The translations under genes and the position numbers were made by a program. A stretch of 64,000 nucleotides of DNA from Actinoplanes lutulentus (lineage in GTDB: Bacteria > Actinomycetota > Actinomycetes > Mycobacteriales > Micromonosporaceae): the NCBI RefSeq assembly GCF_003259845.1, contig NZ_QLMJ01000002.1:558001-622000 (forward strand). The letters run 5' to 3'. The notes beneath the pieces were generated by a model. That model had not been told where the DNA came from, made no database searches, and worked only from the letters and a program-made list of their open reading frames with translations. Below, in pieces: positions 1 through 8,666 of the stretch (within the stretch, counting starts at the first letter, position 1; each line of letters starts with the position of its first letter).

Positions 1-201
1 CGCCCGGATCGCCCGGCAGAGGTCGAGGCCGGTCATGTGCGGCATGTCCACGTCGGTGACGACGAGATCCGGCCGATGCTCCCGGATCGCCTCCAGCGCC
101 TCGGCGCCGTCGGCGGCGGCCACCACCCGGTGCCCGGCACGTTCCAGGGAACGCTTGAGGACGTACCGGATGTCCTCGTGATCCTCCGCGACTACGATCA
201 C
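1..201 (-). CDS. Response regulator receiver domain, N-terminal part (cut by window edge)
   Basis: Reading leftward from a GTG at 201, the 67 visible residues form the first half of a CheY-like receiver domain. The acidic pair E6-D7 and the probable phospho-acceptor D50, in the context VVTDVDMP, are both present, as expected for an active phosphorelay receiver. The start is supported by a GGAGG ribosome site just upstream; a nearer GTG is in another frame and hits a stop at once. The gene runs off the left edge, so any output domain and the sensor kinase partner cannot be seen. It diverges from the LCP gene to its right. Confidence 0.85.
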   Translation of the reverse strand, partial: MIVVAEDHEDIRYVLKRSLERAGHRVVAAADGAEALEAIREHRPDLVVTDVDMPHMTGLDLCRAIRA

Positions 202-337
202 GGCACACCTCCGTCGATTGGCTGCTCGGTGGGGATACCGAGCCAGGGCCGGGCCGGGAAACGGCGGATTCCCCCGCTTCTTGACCAGTTCCACCTGAAA
301 GGTTGATGACCTTCGCTCACCCCTTGGGTTGGGTGTC

Positions 338-1411
338 ATGGTGGATTCAGAGAGCGATCTTGCGCCGGTGGTGAAGAGCGGCCGGTTCGCGGCCTTCGGC
401 AGGCTGGCCGGCTGGAAGAAGGCGTTGATCGTTCTGTCGGCGCTGGTCCTGGTGATCGCCGGCGGGCTCACCGGTGGCGGTTTCTACCTCTACCACCGGT
501 ACGAGGACAAGGTCGATCGCGCCCCGCTGATGCCGTCGCTGTCGGCCGAGGACGCCAAGAAGACCGAGGAGAACTGGGCGTCGGGGCCGCTCAACCTGCT
601 GCTGCTCGGCTCCGACTCGCGGGCCGAGGAGGTGACCAGCGGGGTCAGCCCGATCGGTGAGCGGTCGGACACGATCATGGTCCTGCACATCTCCAAGAAC
701 CGGGACCGGGCCGTGTTCATCTCGATCCCCCGGGACAGTTACGTCGAGGTGCCGCCCGGCGGGAGCTGGAACGGCGGCAAAAACAAGATCAACTCTGCGT
801 TCGCGTTCGGTGGGACGCCGCTGACGGCCGAGACCGTACAGAAGCTGACCGGGGTCACCCTGGACGGCGCCATGGTCGCCGACTTCGGCAGCATCCGGGA
901 GATGGTCGACGCGGTCGGCGGGATCAACGTGTGCATCGAGTACCGGGTGCGCGCGCTGGACACCGGCAAGGTCTGGGAGCCGGGCTGTCACGACATGGAC
1001 GGCGCGACCGCCCTGGAGTTCGTCCGCCAGCGGCACGGCGTGATCGGCGGCGACTTCGGCCGGATGCACAACCAGCAGCTCGTGGTGAAGTCGCTGATCT
1101 CGAAGGTCTCGTCGAGCGGCACACTCACCAACCCCCTGGAACTGGACAGCCTGCTCGGCGTCACGGCCGGCGCGCTCACCGTCGACGACAAGCTGGACCT
1201 GCGGGATCTGGCATTCGCGGTACGCGGCATCCGGCCCGGCGACATCGATTTCCGGACCGTGCCGTACTCGCGGGCGGACCTGGACACCTCGGCCGGCACC
1301 GCGGTGCAGCTCGACGCGGAGGCCTCGGCGTCGATGTTCGCGGCGCTCGCCGGCGACACCATCGATCAGTGGCTCGACGCGAACCCGCCGCAGGTCCAGG
1401 CCGGCACCTGA
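338..1411 (+). CDS. LytR-CpsA-Psr (LCP) family cell-wall glycopolymer ligase
   Basis: A 357-residue membrane-anchored protein. After a short cytoplasmic tail, one hydrophobic segment (about residues 28-52) anchors it, and the LCP domain follows outside the cell. Family motifs are clear: LLLLGSDSR at the domain start, RSDTIMV, then SIPRDSYV, the KINSAFAFGG block and the C-terminal FVRQRH segment whose arginines bind the pyrophosphate of the lipid carrier. LCP enzymes move teichoic acid-like or arabinogalactan-type polymers from polyprenyl pyrophosphate to peptidoglycan. The ATG at 338 was chosen; a TTG three codons upstream is possible. No neighbouring cell-wall genes show which polymer it attaches. 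Confidence 0.88.
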   Translation: MVDSESDLAPVVKSGRFAAFGRLAGWKKALIVLSALVLVIAGGLTGGGFYLYHRYEDKVDRAPLMPSLSAEDAKKTEENWASGPLNLLLLGSDSRAEEVTSGVSPIGERSDTIMVLHISKNRDRAVFISIPRDSYVEVPPGGSWNGGKNKINSAFAFGGTPLTAETVQKLTGVTLDGAMVADFGSIREMVDAVGGINVCIEYRVRALDTGKVWEPGCHDMDGATALEFVRQRHGVIGGDFGRMHNQQLVVKSLISKVSSSGTLTNPLELDSLLGVTAGALTVDDKLDLRDLAFAVRGIRPGDIDFRTVPYSRADLDTSAGTAVQLDAEASASMFAALAGDTIDQWLDANPPQVQAGT

Positions 1412-1466
1412 ACGCGTCGTTAATCACGAGGCGTTTCCAGCGTCTTCCGCCTATTCTTGCTGCGCC

Positions 1467-4400
1467 ATGTCGATTTCGCCTGCCGCACCAGCTGTTTCAG
1501 AGCTGCGTAACCGGATCTCCGCGCTCCTTCCCCGCGACGAACGCCGCCTGCAGCGCCGGCTGGAGGGGACGAGGCGCATCCGTGACGATGCCGCCCGCTC
1601 CGCCGCGCTCACCGAGATCGCTGCCGAGGTGGAGCAGGCCCAGCGGCGCCTGGAAAGCCGTCTCGCCACGATTCCGCAGGTCAGGTACCCGGAGGCGCTG
1701 CCCGTCAGTGCCCGCAAGGACGACATCGCCGCGGCGATCCGGGACCACCAGGTCGTGGTCGTCGCCGGTGAGACCGGCTCCGGCAAGACCACCCAGATCC
1801 CCAAGATCTGCATGGAGCTGGGCCGTGGCGTGCGCGGGCAGATCGGGCACACCCAGCCCCGGCGGATCGCGGCCCGCACGGTGGCCGAGCGGATCGCCGA
1901 GGAACTGGACCGGCCGCTCGGCTCGACCGTCGGTTACAAGGTGCGTTTCACCGACCAGGTGAGCGACGACACCATGATCAAGGTGATGACCGACGGCATC
2001 CTGCTGGCCGAGATCCAGACCGACCGGATGCTGCGGCGGTACGACACGCTCATCATCGACGAGGCGCACGAGCGCAGCCTCAACATCGACTTCATCCTGG
2101 GTTACCTGCGTGAGCTGCTGCCGAAACGGCCCGACCTCAAGCTGATCATCACGTCGGCGACGATCGAGACCGCTCGGTTCGCCGAGCACTTCGCGGACGC
2201 GGACGGCAAGCCCGCCCCGGTGATCGAGGTGTCCGGTCGGACCTTCCCGGTCGAGGTCCGGTACCGCCCGCTGGTCATCGTGACCGAGGATGAGACCGAG
2301 GAACCGCAGGACCAGATCGACGGCATCGCCGACGCCGTCGACGAGCTGGGCCGGGAGAGTGACGGCGACATCCTGGTCTTCCTCTCCGGCGAGCGGGAGA
2401 TCCGGGACACCGCCGACGCGCTGAACAAGCGGGACCTGCGCAACACCGAGATCGTCCCGCTGTACGGCCGGCTCTCCGCGGCCGAGCAGCACAAGGTCTT
2501 CGAACGGCACACCGGACGGCGCGTCGTGCTCGCCACCAACGTGGCCGAGACGTCGCTGACGGTCCCGGGTATCCGCTACGTGATCGACCCGGGCACCGCC
2601 CGGATCAGCAGGTACTCGCACCGGCTCAAGGTGCAGCGGCTGCCGATCGAGGCGGTCTCCCAAGCGTCGGCTAACCAGCGCAAGGGCCGCTGTGGGCGTA
2701 CGTCGGACGGCATCTGCATCCGGCTCTACTCGGAGGAGGACTTCGAGCAGCGCACCGAGTTCACCGAACCGGAGATCCTGCGGACCAACCTGGCCAGCGT
2801 CATCCTGCAGATGACCAACCTGGGCCTCGGTGACCTCGCCAAGTTCCCGTTCATCGACCCGCCGGACCGGCGCAACATCACCGACGGCGTGAAGCTGCTC
2901 GAGGAGCTGGGCGCGCTCGACGACCGCAAGCTCACCCCGATGGGCCGCCAGCTCGCCCAGCTGCCGGTCGACCCGCGGCTGGCCCGCATGGTCATCGAGG
3001 CGGACCGGCAGGAGTGTCTCGCCGAGGTCATGGTGATCGCGGCCGCCCTGTCGATCCAGGACCCGCGCGAGCGTCCCGCCGAGAAACAGCAGCAGGCCGA
3101 CGAGCGGCACGCCCGGTTCGTCGACAAGGAATCGGACTTCTTCAGCTATCTCAATCTGTGGCGCTATCTGCGCGAGAAACAACAGGAGCTCTCCGGCAAT
3201 CAGTTCCGCCGGCTCTGCCGCAGCGAATTCCTCAACTACCTCCGGGTACGGGAATGGCAGGACATCTACTCGCAGCTGAAGCAGGTCGCGCGTACCCTGG
3301 GATTGTCCTTGAAGGAGGACTGGGAAGCGGGAGTCGCGCCGCAACCGGTGCACACCGCCCTGCTCGCGGGTCTTCTCAGCCATATCGGATTCAAGGATTC
3401 CGACAAGCGGGAATATCTGGGTGCCCGTGGCGCCAAGTTCGCCATCTTCCCGGGGTCGGCGCTGTTCAAGAAACAGCCGCGCTGGGTGATGTCCGCCGAG
3501 CTGGTCGAGACGAGCCGGCTCTGGGGCCGGGTGAACGCCCGGATCGAGCCGGAATGGGCCGAGAAACTCGCTCCGCACCTGGTCAAACGTAGTTACTCGG
3601 AGCCGCACTGGGACCGCAAGATGGGCGCGGTGATGGCTTTCGAGAAGGTGACCCTTTATGGTCTCGCGATCGTCCCGCGCCGCCGTGTCGGTTACAGCAA
3701 AGTCGACCCGATCGTCTCCCGGGAATTGTTCATCCGGCACGCGCTCGTCGAGGGTGACTGGGAGACCCACCACAAGTTCTACGGTGAGAACCTGCGGCTG
3801 CTCAAACAGATCACCGATATCGAGAACCGGGCCCGCCGGCGGGATATCGCGGTCGACGACGAAACGGTGTACGCGCTGTACGACGCGCGGATCCCGGCCG
3901 AGGTGGTGTCCTCGCGGCATTTCGACGGCTGGTGGAAGAAAGCCCGTGTCGAGTCGCCGGAACTGCTCACCTTCACCCGGGAAGACGTCGTCAACGCGGG
4001 ACGCGACACGGTCGACCCGAACGCGTTCCCGGACGCCTGGCTGGCGAGCGGCGTGAAACTCCCGCTCTATTACGAATTCAATCCCGACTCGCACGCCGAC
4101 GGTGTGACGGTCCGGATGCCGCTCGATCTGATCAACAAGGTCGACGCGGAGGACTTCGGCTGGTCGGTGCCGGGCTTCCGCAAGGACGTGGTGATCGCGC
4201 TGATCCGGGCGCTGCCGAAACACCTGCGCACCGCGTTCGTCCCGGTGCCGGACTGGGCCGAGGCCGTGATCGACCGGGTGCCGCCGCGCCGCGGGCCGCT
4301 GCCCGACGCCATCGGCGCCGAGTTGCGCCGGCTCAACGGCACCCTGGTCCCGGCGGACGCGTGGCGTCCCGACCAGGTTCCCGAGCATCTGCGGATGAAC

Positions 4401-5387
4401 TTCCGGGTGGTCAACGAGGCGGGCGAGGTGGTCGCCGAGGGCCGTGACCTCGACGTGCTGCGCCGTCAGCTCGCGCCGAAGGTGCAGGCCACCATCTCCC
4501 GCGCGGCCGGCAACCTGGAACGCCGCGGCATCACCACGAACGACTTCGGCGCGCTGCCGCGCAAGGTCGTCCAGGTACGCGGCGGGTACGAGGTCAACGT
4601 CTGGCCCGCGCTCGTCGACGAGGGCACGTCGGTGGCGGTGAAGGTGTTCGAGACCGAGCCGGAACAGCGCACCGCCATGGTCGCCGGCACCCGCCGGCTG
4701 CTGATGCTCACGCTGCCCCCTGCTGCTCGTTTCCTGCAGGGCCGGCTCGACAACAAGGCCAAGCTGGAGCTGTCCCGGGGTAATCCCTATCGGTCAATCT
4801 CCGACCTTCTCGACGACTGTACGGGAGCGGCGGTCGACCGGCTCGTCGCCGACAACGGTGGCCCGGTCTGGTCGTCCGTCGAGTTCGCGTCGCTGCGTGA
4901 CCATGTCCGTCAGGACCTGGTCGACGCCGTGGCGAACGTGGTCACCCAGGTGCAGGCGGTCCTCGCCACGGCCTACGACGTCGAGCAGCGGGTACGCGTC
5001 CTGCGCGACCCCACCCTGCTGCCTGCGCTCGCCGACATCCGTCAGCAGCTGAAGGGCCTGGTCCATCAGGGGTTCGTGACCGAGACGGGATGGCGGCAGC
5101 TGCACCACATGCCGCGGTACCTGCGCGGGATCGTCTACCGCCTGGACCGGCTCGGTGGTGGTCTCGGCCGCGACCGGCAGCTGACCACGCAGATCCACGA
5201 GATCGAGGCGGAGTTCCGGGAGCTGCGCGCCGAGGCGCCGAAGGGTGGTCCGGCCGAGGAGGGCCTGCGCGAGATCCGGTGGATGATCGAGGAGTTGCGG
5301 GTCAACTTCTTCGCGCAGACGCTCGGGACCGCCTATCCGATTTCGGACAAAAGGATCTACAAGGCGATGGACGCGCTGCCTCTCTAG
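1467..5387 (+). CDS. hrpA: ATP-dependent RNA helicase HrpA (DEAH box)
   Basis: A 1306-residue DEAH-box helicase of the usual length for bacterial HrpA. Walker A is GETGSGKT (residues 101-108) and the DEAH box is at 198-201. Motif III (SATIE), the TNVAETSLTVPG block and the QRKGRCGR motif VI follow. The C-terminal half carries the HA2 and OB-fold regions and the long HrpA-specific DUF3418-type tail. The family unwinds RNA and has been linked to mRNA processing and rescue of stalled ribosomes. The ATG at 1467 follows a TATTCT box by only nine bases, so the message may be leaderless. It stands alone between the LCP gene and a small unknown gene. Confidence 0.95.
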   Translation: MSISPAAPAVSELRNRISALLPRDERRLQRRLEGTRRIRDDAARSAALTEIAAEVEQAQRRLESRLATIPQVRYPEALPVSARKDDIAAAIRDHQVVVVAGETGSGKTTQIPKICMELGRGVRGQIGHTQPRRIAARTVAERIAEELDRPLGSTVGYKVRFTDQVSDDTMIKVMTDGILLAEIQTDRMLRRYDTLIIDEAHERSLNIDFILGYLRELLPKRPDLKLIITSATIETARFAEHFADADGKPAPVIEVSGRTFPVEVRYRPLVIVTEDETEEPQDQIDGIADAVDELGRESDGDILVFLSGEREIRDTADALNKRDLRNTEIVPLYGRLSAAEQHKVFERHTGRRVVLATNVAETSLTVPGIRYVIDPGTARISRYSHRLKVQRLPIEAVSQASANQRKGRCGRTSDGICIRLYSEEDFEQRTEFTEPEILRTNLASVILQMTNLGLGDLAKFPFIDPPDRRNITDGVKLLEELGALDDRKLTPMGRQLAQLPVDPRLARMVIEADRQECLAEVMVIAAALSIQDPRERPAEKQQQADERHARFVDKESDFFSYLNLWRYLREKQQELSGNQFRRLCRSEFLNYLRVREWQDIYSQLKQVARTLGLSLKEDWEAGVAPQPVHTALLAGLLSHIGFKDSDKREYLGARGAKFAIFPGSALFKKQPRWVMSAELVETSRLWGRVNARIEPEWAEKLAPHLVKRSYSEPHWDRKMGAVMAFEKVTLYGLAIVPRRRVGYSKVDPIVSRELFIRHALVEGDWETHHKFYGENLRLLKQITDIENRARRRDIAVDDETVYALYDARIPAEVVSSRHFDGWWKKARVESPELLTFTREDVVNAGRDTVDPNAFPDAWLASGVKLPLYYEFNPDSHADGVTVRMPLDLINKVDAEDFGWSVPGFRKDVVIALIRALPKHLRTAFVPVPDWAEAVIDRVPPRRGPLPDAIGAELRRLNGTLVPADAWRPDQVPEHLRMNFRVVNEAGEVVAEGRDLDVLRRQLAPKVQATISRAAGNLERRGITTNDFGALPRKVVQVRGGYEVNVWPALVDEGTSVAVKVFETEPEQRTAMVAGTRRLLMLTLPPAARFLQGRLDNKAKLELSRGNPYRSISDLLDDCTGAAVDRLVADNGGPVWSSVEFASLRDHVRQDLVDAVANVVTQVQAVLATAYDVEQRVRVLRDPTLLPALADIRQQLKGLVHQGFVTETGWRQLHHMPRYLRGIVYRLDRLGGGLGRDRQLTTQIHEIEAEFRELRAEAPKGGPAEEGLREIRWMIEELRVNFFAQTLGTAYPISDKRIYKAMDALPL

Positions 5388-5462
5388 CAGGGTCGGTGCG
5401 TGCGGGGTGCCGTTCGGTTACCCCCCTGTTCAGGCTGGTCGCCGGGCTTTAGCGTCTTCCGC

Positions 5463-5843
5463 ATGACGAACGAGAACCTCGCCATCGCCCCGATCGCCGC
5501 CGCTGTCGCCGTCCGTCCCGCCGGCGCCCACCTCGACGAGATGATGGCCCGGATCGGTGTCGACGGTCTGGCCGCCGCGTTCGCCTCGCCCGCTCTGCTG
5601 GCCCGCGTCGACCAGCACGCCGCCGCGGTTCGGGACGCGCTCGCCGACGCCGGCCGGGAGCTCGACGCCGAGGGTCTGGCGTCGTACGCACGGGCCATCA
5701 CGGCCGGTGCCGTCCGGATGGGACGCACGATCCCGGCCGTCGGCGAGGCGCCGATGACGGCCGCCGGATGGGTGGGCGCCGAGTGGACGCTGCAGCGGCT
5801 CCTCGGTGTCTGTCTGCTCGCCGTGGAGGCGGGCCTCCTCTGA
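5463..5843 (+). CDS. Small alpha-helical protein of unknown function
   Basis: A 126-residue acidic, alanine-rich protein with no signal peptide, membrane segment or catalytic motif I recognise. It is likely all-helical, with a central block around HLDEMMARIGVDGLAAAF and a second around LASYARAITAGAVRMGRTI. The ATG at 5463 lies eight bases after TAGCGT, a good actinobacterial -10 element, and has no ribosome site, which suggests a leaderless transcript. The 12 bases directly upstream of the ATG also occur upstream of hrpA. Coding bias matches its neighbours, so I believe it is real, but I cannot assign a function. Confidence 0.6.
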   Translation: MTNENLAIAPIAAAVAVRPAGAHLDEMMARIGVDGLAAAFASPALLARVDQHAAAVRDALADAGRELDAEGLASYARAITAGAVRMGRTIPAVGEAPMTAAGWVGAEWTLQRLLGVCLLAVEAGLL

Positions 5844-5917
5844 ACCGGCGACCCCATACGGTCGACTTTCGCTGGGTGTTTTGACCAGTTGTGGGGTGAA
5901 TGAGCGATCTTCTTTCC

Positions 5918-6661
5918 ATGAGGATCCTCAAGTACTCGATTTTCGCTCTCCTCGCCGTCCCGGCTCTGGCGGCACCGGCCGCCGCTGCGCCTTCGTTGCC
6001 TTCTGAAGTTCCGGCGCCGGGTCTCGTCGCGCGCTACAACTTCGACGGTGGGGCCACCGAGGGGCGGGTCAGTGATCTGTCCGGCCGGGGCGGGCCGCTG
6101 ACGGTGCGCGGCTCCAACAACGGGCAGGTCGCGTTCACCGCGCTCGGCGCCGGCCGGTTCGCCACGTTCCCGGTCGCCTGCGCGGCCGGGACGGCCACGT
6201 GCCCGCGGGCGTTGCTCGAAGCGGCCGACGACGCCGACCTCGACCCGGGCACCCGTGGTTTCAAATGGGCAGCCACGGTACGCGTCGCCGCCGGGCAGCT
6301 CACCGGCAACGCCAACGTGATGCAGAAGGGCGTCGCGAACGCCGGCAGCCAGTGGAAGATGCAGATCAGCGGCAAGGCCGGCCGGGCGCAGTGCGTGATG
6401 GTGGCACAGGGCACCGGGCAGAAGTTCACCGCCACGTCGGCGAAACCGATCGCGGACGGCGCCTGGCACAAGCTGGTGTGCGAGCGGGCCGGGACCGGGC
6501 TGAGCGTGTCGGTGGACGGCGTGGCGAGCGGCCGGGCGGTGATCCCGGCGACGCTGGCCGTGGACAACGCGATGCCGCTGCGCGTCGGCGGCCCGAACCT
6601 GCAGACCGGCGGCGACATGTACCACGGCCAGATCGACGACGTTTATGTCCAGCTGGGCTGA
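5918..6661 (+). CDS. Secreted LamG/concanavalin A-like lectin domain protein
   Basis: A 247-residue protein with a clean Sec signal peptide: a short basic start (MRILK), a hydrophobic core of about 13 residues and an APAAAAPS cleavage region near residue 22-26. The mature part is one jelly-roll lectin-like domain, seen in GLVARYNFDGG at the start, the DGAWHKLVCER strand, then the SVDGVASG hairpin and a final GQIDDVYVQLG strand typical of LamG/laminin-G-like folds. Two cysteine pairs fit an exported protein. It probably binds carbohydrate; no catalytic residues are evident. An ATG at 5900 in frame has a GGGG motif nearby and is an alternative start, but the signal peptide is better from 5918. 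Confidence 0.8.
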   Translation: MRILKYSIFALLAVPALAAPAAAAPSLPSEVPAPGLVARYNFDGGATEGRVSDLSGRGGPLTVRGSNNGQVAFTALGAGRFATFPVACAAGTATCPRALLEAADDADLDPGTRGFKWAATVRVAAGQLTGNANVMQKGVANAGSQWKMQISGKAGRAQCVMVAQGTGQKFTATSAKPIADGAWHKLVCERAGTGLSVSVDGVASGRAVIPATLAVDNAMPLRVGGPNLQTGGDMYHGQIDDVYVQLG

Positions 6662-7257
6662 TTGAGTGGCCGCAGTGCGGTGGTGCGGCACGGCACGGCG
6701 CGGTGGTGCGGCGCATGCTGCGGTGCTGAATGTTGCGGTGTTGCGGTGCTGCGGTGCTGCGGTGCGGGGTGTTCGGCGTCCGGGCGTTGTGGGCGTCCGG
6801 GCGTTCGGAGTCGCGGGGGACGGACGGCAGTGTGTCGAGTTGAGGTGCGAGTCGCGCCCGAATTCGACACGCATGCTGTCAGTGGTCCCGTGCGTGTCGA
6901 GTTGGGGTGTGATCCGCGCCGGAAATCGACACGCGGCGGCTCTGTGACTGAGGCCTGCCACGACCGCGGACAACGGAGGCTGCGCGACGGCCGTTCGTGG
7001 ATCTTGTGAGCTTGTGCCGTCCCGCCAGCCAGAAACTCACAAGATCCAGGCTGGTGCCCGCGAGGCTGGTGCCCGCGATGCTGGTGCCCGCGAGGCTGGC
7101 GCCCGCCAGGCCGGCCCCCGGCTTGCCCGCCCGCTCGCTGGCTGTCAGAGCTCGCTGGCTGTCAGAGCTCGCTGTCAGCGCTGGCTCGCGGCCGTCGTGA
7201 CAGCGCTGAGCACCGGCCGGACCGGCCGGTGCTCAGCGCTGGCAGCAGGCGGGTCGG
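6662..7257. repeat. Gene-free spacer filled with short direct and inverted repeats
   Basis: About 600 bases with no convincing gene. From left to right it holds: a GCGGTGCT-rich low-complexity run (about 6710-6770); two 41-base copies of an element at 6832-6872 and 6894-6934, each bounded by GTGTCGA and TCGACAC; a 12-base inverted repeat, GGATCTTGTGAG at 6999-7010 and its complement at 7036-7047; four to five copies of a 15-base unit GCTGGTGCCCGCGAG from 7050 to 7124; and two and a half copies of the 17-base unit GCTCGCTGGCTGTCAGA from 7133. The open frames across it change with the repeats and have no ribosome sites. Confidence 0.75.
7201..7241. terminator. Perfect 20-base inverted repeat, probable transcription terminator
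   Basis: The arms, CAGCGCTGAGCACCGGCCGG and its exact complement, are separated by a single base, so the RNA would fold into a very stable GC hairpin with a small loop on either strand. It lies 16 bases after the stop of the small leftward gene at 7258-7482, where a terminator is expected. There is no U-tract, which is common in actinobacterial terminators. Confidence 0.6.
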
Positions 7258-7482
7258 TCAGCTGCGCCGGAACGCGTAGCTGCGCCCACCCGCGGCACCC
7301 GCTGCCCGGCCCGATCGGTCGCGGCCGGAGCGTTCCCGGGCGGCCTGGCGGGCGTCGCCGGCACCGTGATGAGCGATGTCCCCAGCGCCCGGCGCCGGGG
7401 TCTCGGGAGAGGACTGGTCGAGTGCGGCGGCAAGCTCGCCACGGGCGAGATCGTCGAGATTAATGTGAACGGAAAAAGGCAT
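7258..7482 (-). CDS. Small orphan protein, 74 residues
   Basis: The frame begins at an ATG with GTGAGGGG upstream. It opens with an amphipathic-looking segment (MPFSVHINLDDLARGELAAA), has a low-complexity Gly/Ala/Arg middle, and ends in GGRSYAFRRS. Its start codons are less GC-biased than its neighbours. A conserved-looking head, disordered middle and short aromatic/basic tail is the layout of many actinobacterial RiPP precursors, but no modifying enzyme is visible in the next 10 kb, so that reading is speculative. It is followed by a strong hairpin at 7201-7241. A GTG at 7497 is an alternative start. Confidence 0.5.
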   Translation of the reverse strand: MPFSVHINLDDLARGELAAALDQSSPETPAPGAGDIAHHGAGDARQAARERSGRDRSGRAAGAAGGRSYAFRRS

Positions 7483-7643
7483 GGAGCGGCCCCTCACCAA
7501 AGGAGAAAGAGGTAAGCCAAGGCCCGGCCGAGGCTCAGGGAAACACGCCGGCTCGCAGAGGGAGCTTCGGCGGGGGAAACTGACCGGAATTCATCACAGC
7601 ATGGGGCAACGCTAAACCCGCCCCGGAGCCCCGTGCAAACGAA

Positions 7644-8666
7644 TTACGCCGCGATGCGAGCCATCGACGAGTCGATCATGCGGGTCGCCTCCGGGAAGTC
7701 CACCAGCTGGTCGCGGACCAGCCGCAACCCCACGCGCAGCGCCCCCGCCGGCACACCCCGGCTTCCCAGTACCCCGGCCGTCCAGCCGACGAAGTCGGTG
7801 AAGATCGTTTCCTCGCCGACGTACAGCGCGGCGGCCAGGAAGTCGGCGATGTGGCCCAGGTCCTCGGCCGTCGCGTCGATCTCGGCCTGGTCGTAGTGGT
7901 GGGCGCCGGGATAGGCCGCCGGCAGCCGTTCCATCGCGGTCGCGATGAGCCGGGGCCGCGACCGGACCAGATGCGTGTACTCCTCATCACCGAGGGACGT
8001 GCCGGGGTGCTCGGCCACCCACGGCGGTGGCCAGTCCGCTGACAGCCGGGCGACCGCGTCCTCGCCGGTGGCCGCCCACGCGTCGGCGCCGAGGCGTTCG
8101 GCGTACCGGCCGTCCGGGCCGAAACCCGCCCCGCCGGCGATCACCGGGATGCCGGCGGCGCGGCACGCCGTGATGGCGGCGTGTGCCCGGGGGAGCCGGG
8201 TCGGGATCATGCAGCTGAGCGCGACCGCGTCCGGGCCGGTCTGGTGCAGGTGGGTGATCAGGTGCCGGCCGGGGACGCTGGCACCGAGGAAGTCGACCCG
8301 CCAGCCGTCCAGGCGCAGCAGTTCGGTGAGCATCCGGGCGGGCAGCCCGTGCCATTCGCCGTCCACGCAGGCCAGGGTGATCCGGCCGCGGGCGGCCGGC
8401 GCGGTGGTCCGGGCGCCGACGGCGGCCAGGACGCGCTCGCTGACCGCGGTGGCGGCGTGCTCGCGGGCCACGCCCCACTCGTTTGTCGCCCAGAGCTCGC
8501 CGACGCGTCGCTGGGTCGCGCCGATCACGTCGACGATCACCCGCTGTGCGGGCACGCCGGAGTCCAGCAGGGTGGTCGCGAGAGCGATCGCGCCGCGCTC
8601 GTCACCGTCGCCGACCAGGTCCAGATAGTGATCGAGCGCCAGATCGGCGGTAGCCACGGAGGTCAC
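7644..8666 (-). CDS. Cobalamin-binding sensor protein with CarH-like W-x9-EH motif
   Basis: A 340-residue protein in three parts. Residues 1-85 are a four-helix B12-binding cap domain containing W59, nine residues, then E69-H70, the arrangement that caps the adenosyl face of B12 in the CarH photoreceptor. Residues about 93-210 form the Rossmann B12-binding domain; E104-W-H106 supplies the lower axial histidine, in the form ExHxxP rather than the usual ExHxxG. Residues 215-340 are a helical C-terminal domain I do not recognise; no DNA-binding domain is present, unlike CarH. The GTG start overlaps the stop of the SpoIIE gene by four bases (GTGA), so the two are translationally coupled. Probable role: a B12- or light-responsive input to the phosphatase. 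Confidence 0.82.
   Translation of the reverse strand: MTSVATADLALDHYLDLVGDGDERGAIALATTLLDSGVPAQRVIVDVIGATQRRVGELWATNEWGVAREHAATAVSERVLAAVGARTTAPAARGRITLACVDGEWHGLPARMLTELLRLDGWRVDFLGASVPGRHLITHLHQTGPDAVALSCMIPTRLPRAHAAITACRAAGIPVIAGGAGFGPDGRYAERLGADAWAATGEDAVARLSADWPPPWVAEHPGTSLGDEEYTHLVRSRPRLIATAMERLPAAYPGAHHYDQAEIDATAEDLGHIADFLAAALYVGEETIFTDFVGWTAGVLGSRGVPAGALRVGLRLVRDQLVDFPEATRMIDSSMARIAA

Noticed and set aside
1497..4388. A 963-residue minus-strand frame over hrpA
   Set aside because: Antisense of a well-supported helicase with no recognisable domain.
7050..7166. Tandem 15- and 17-base units as a possible CRISPR array
   Set aside because: The units abut without spacers and are too short; no cas genes are present.
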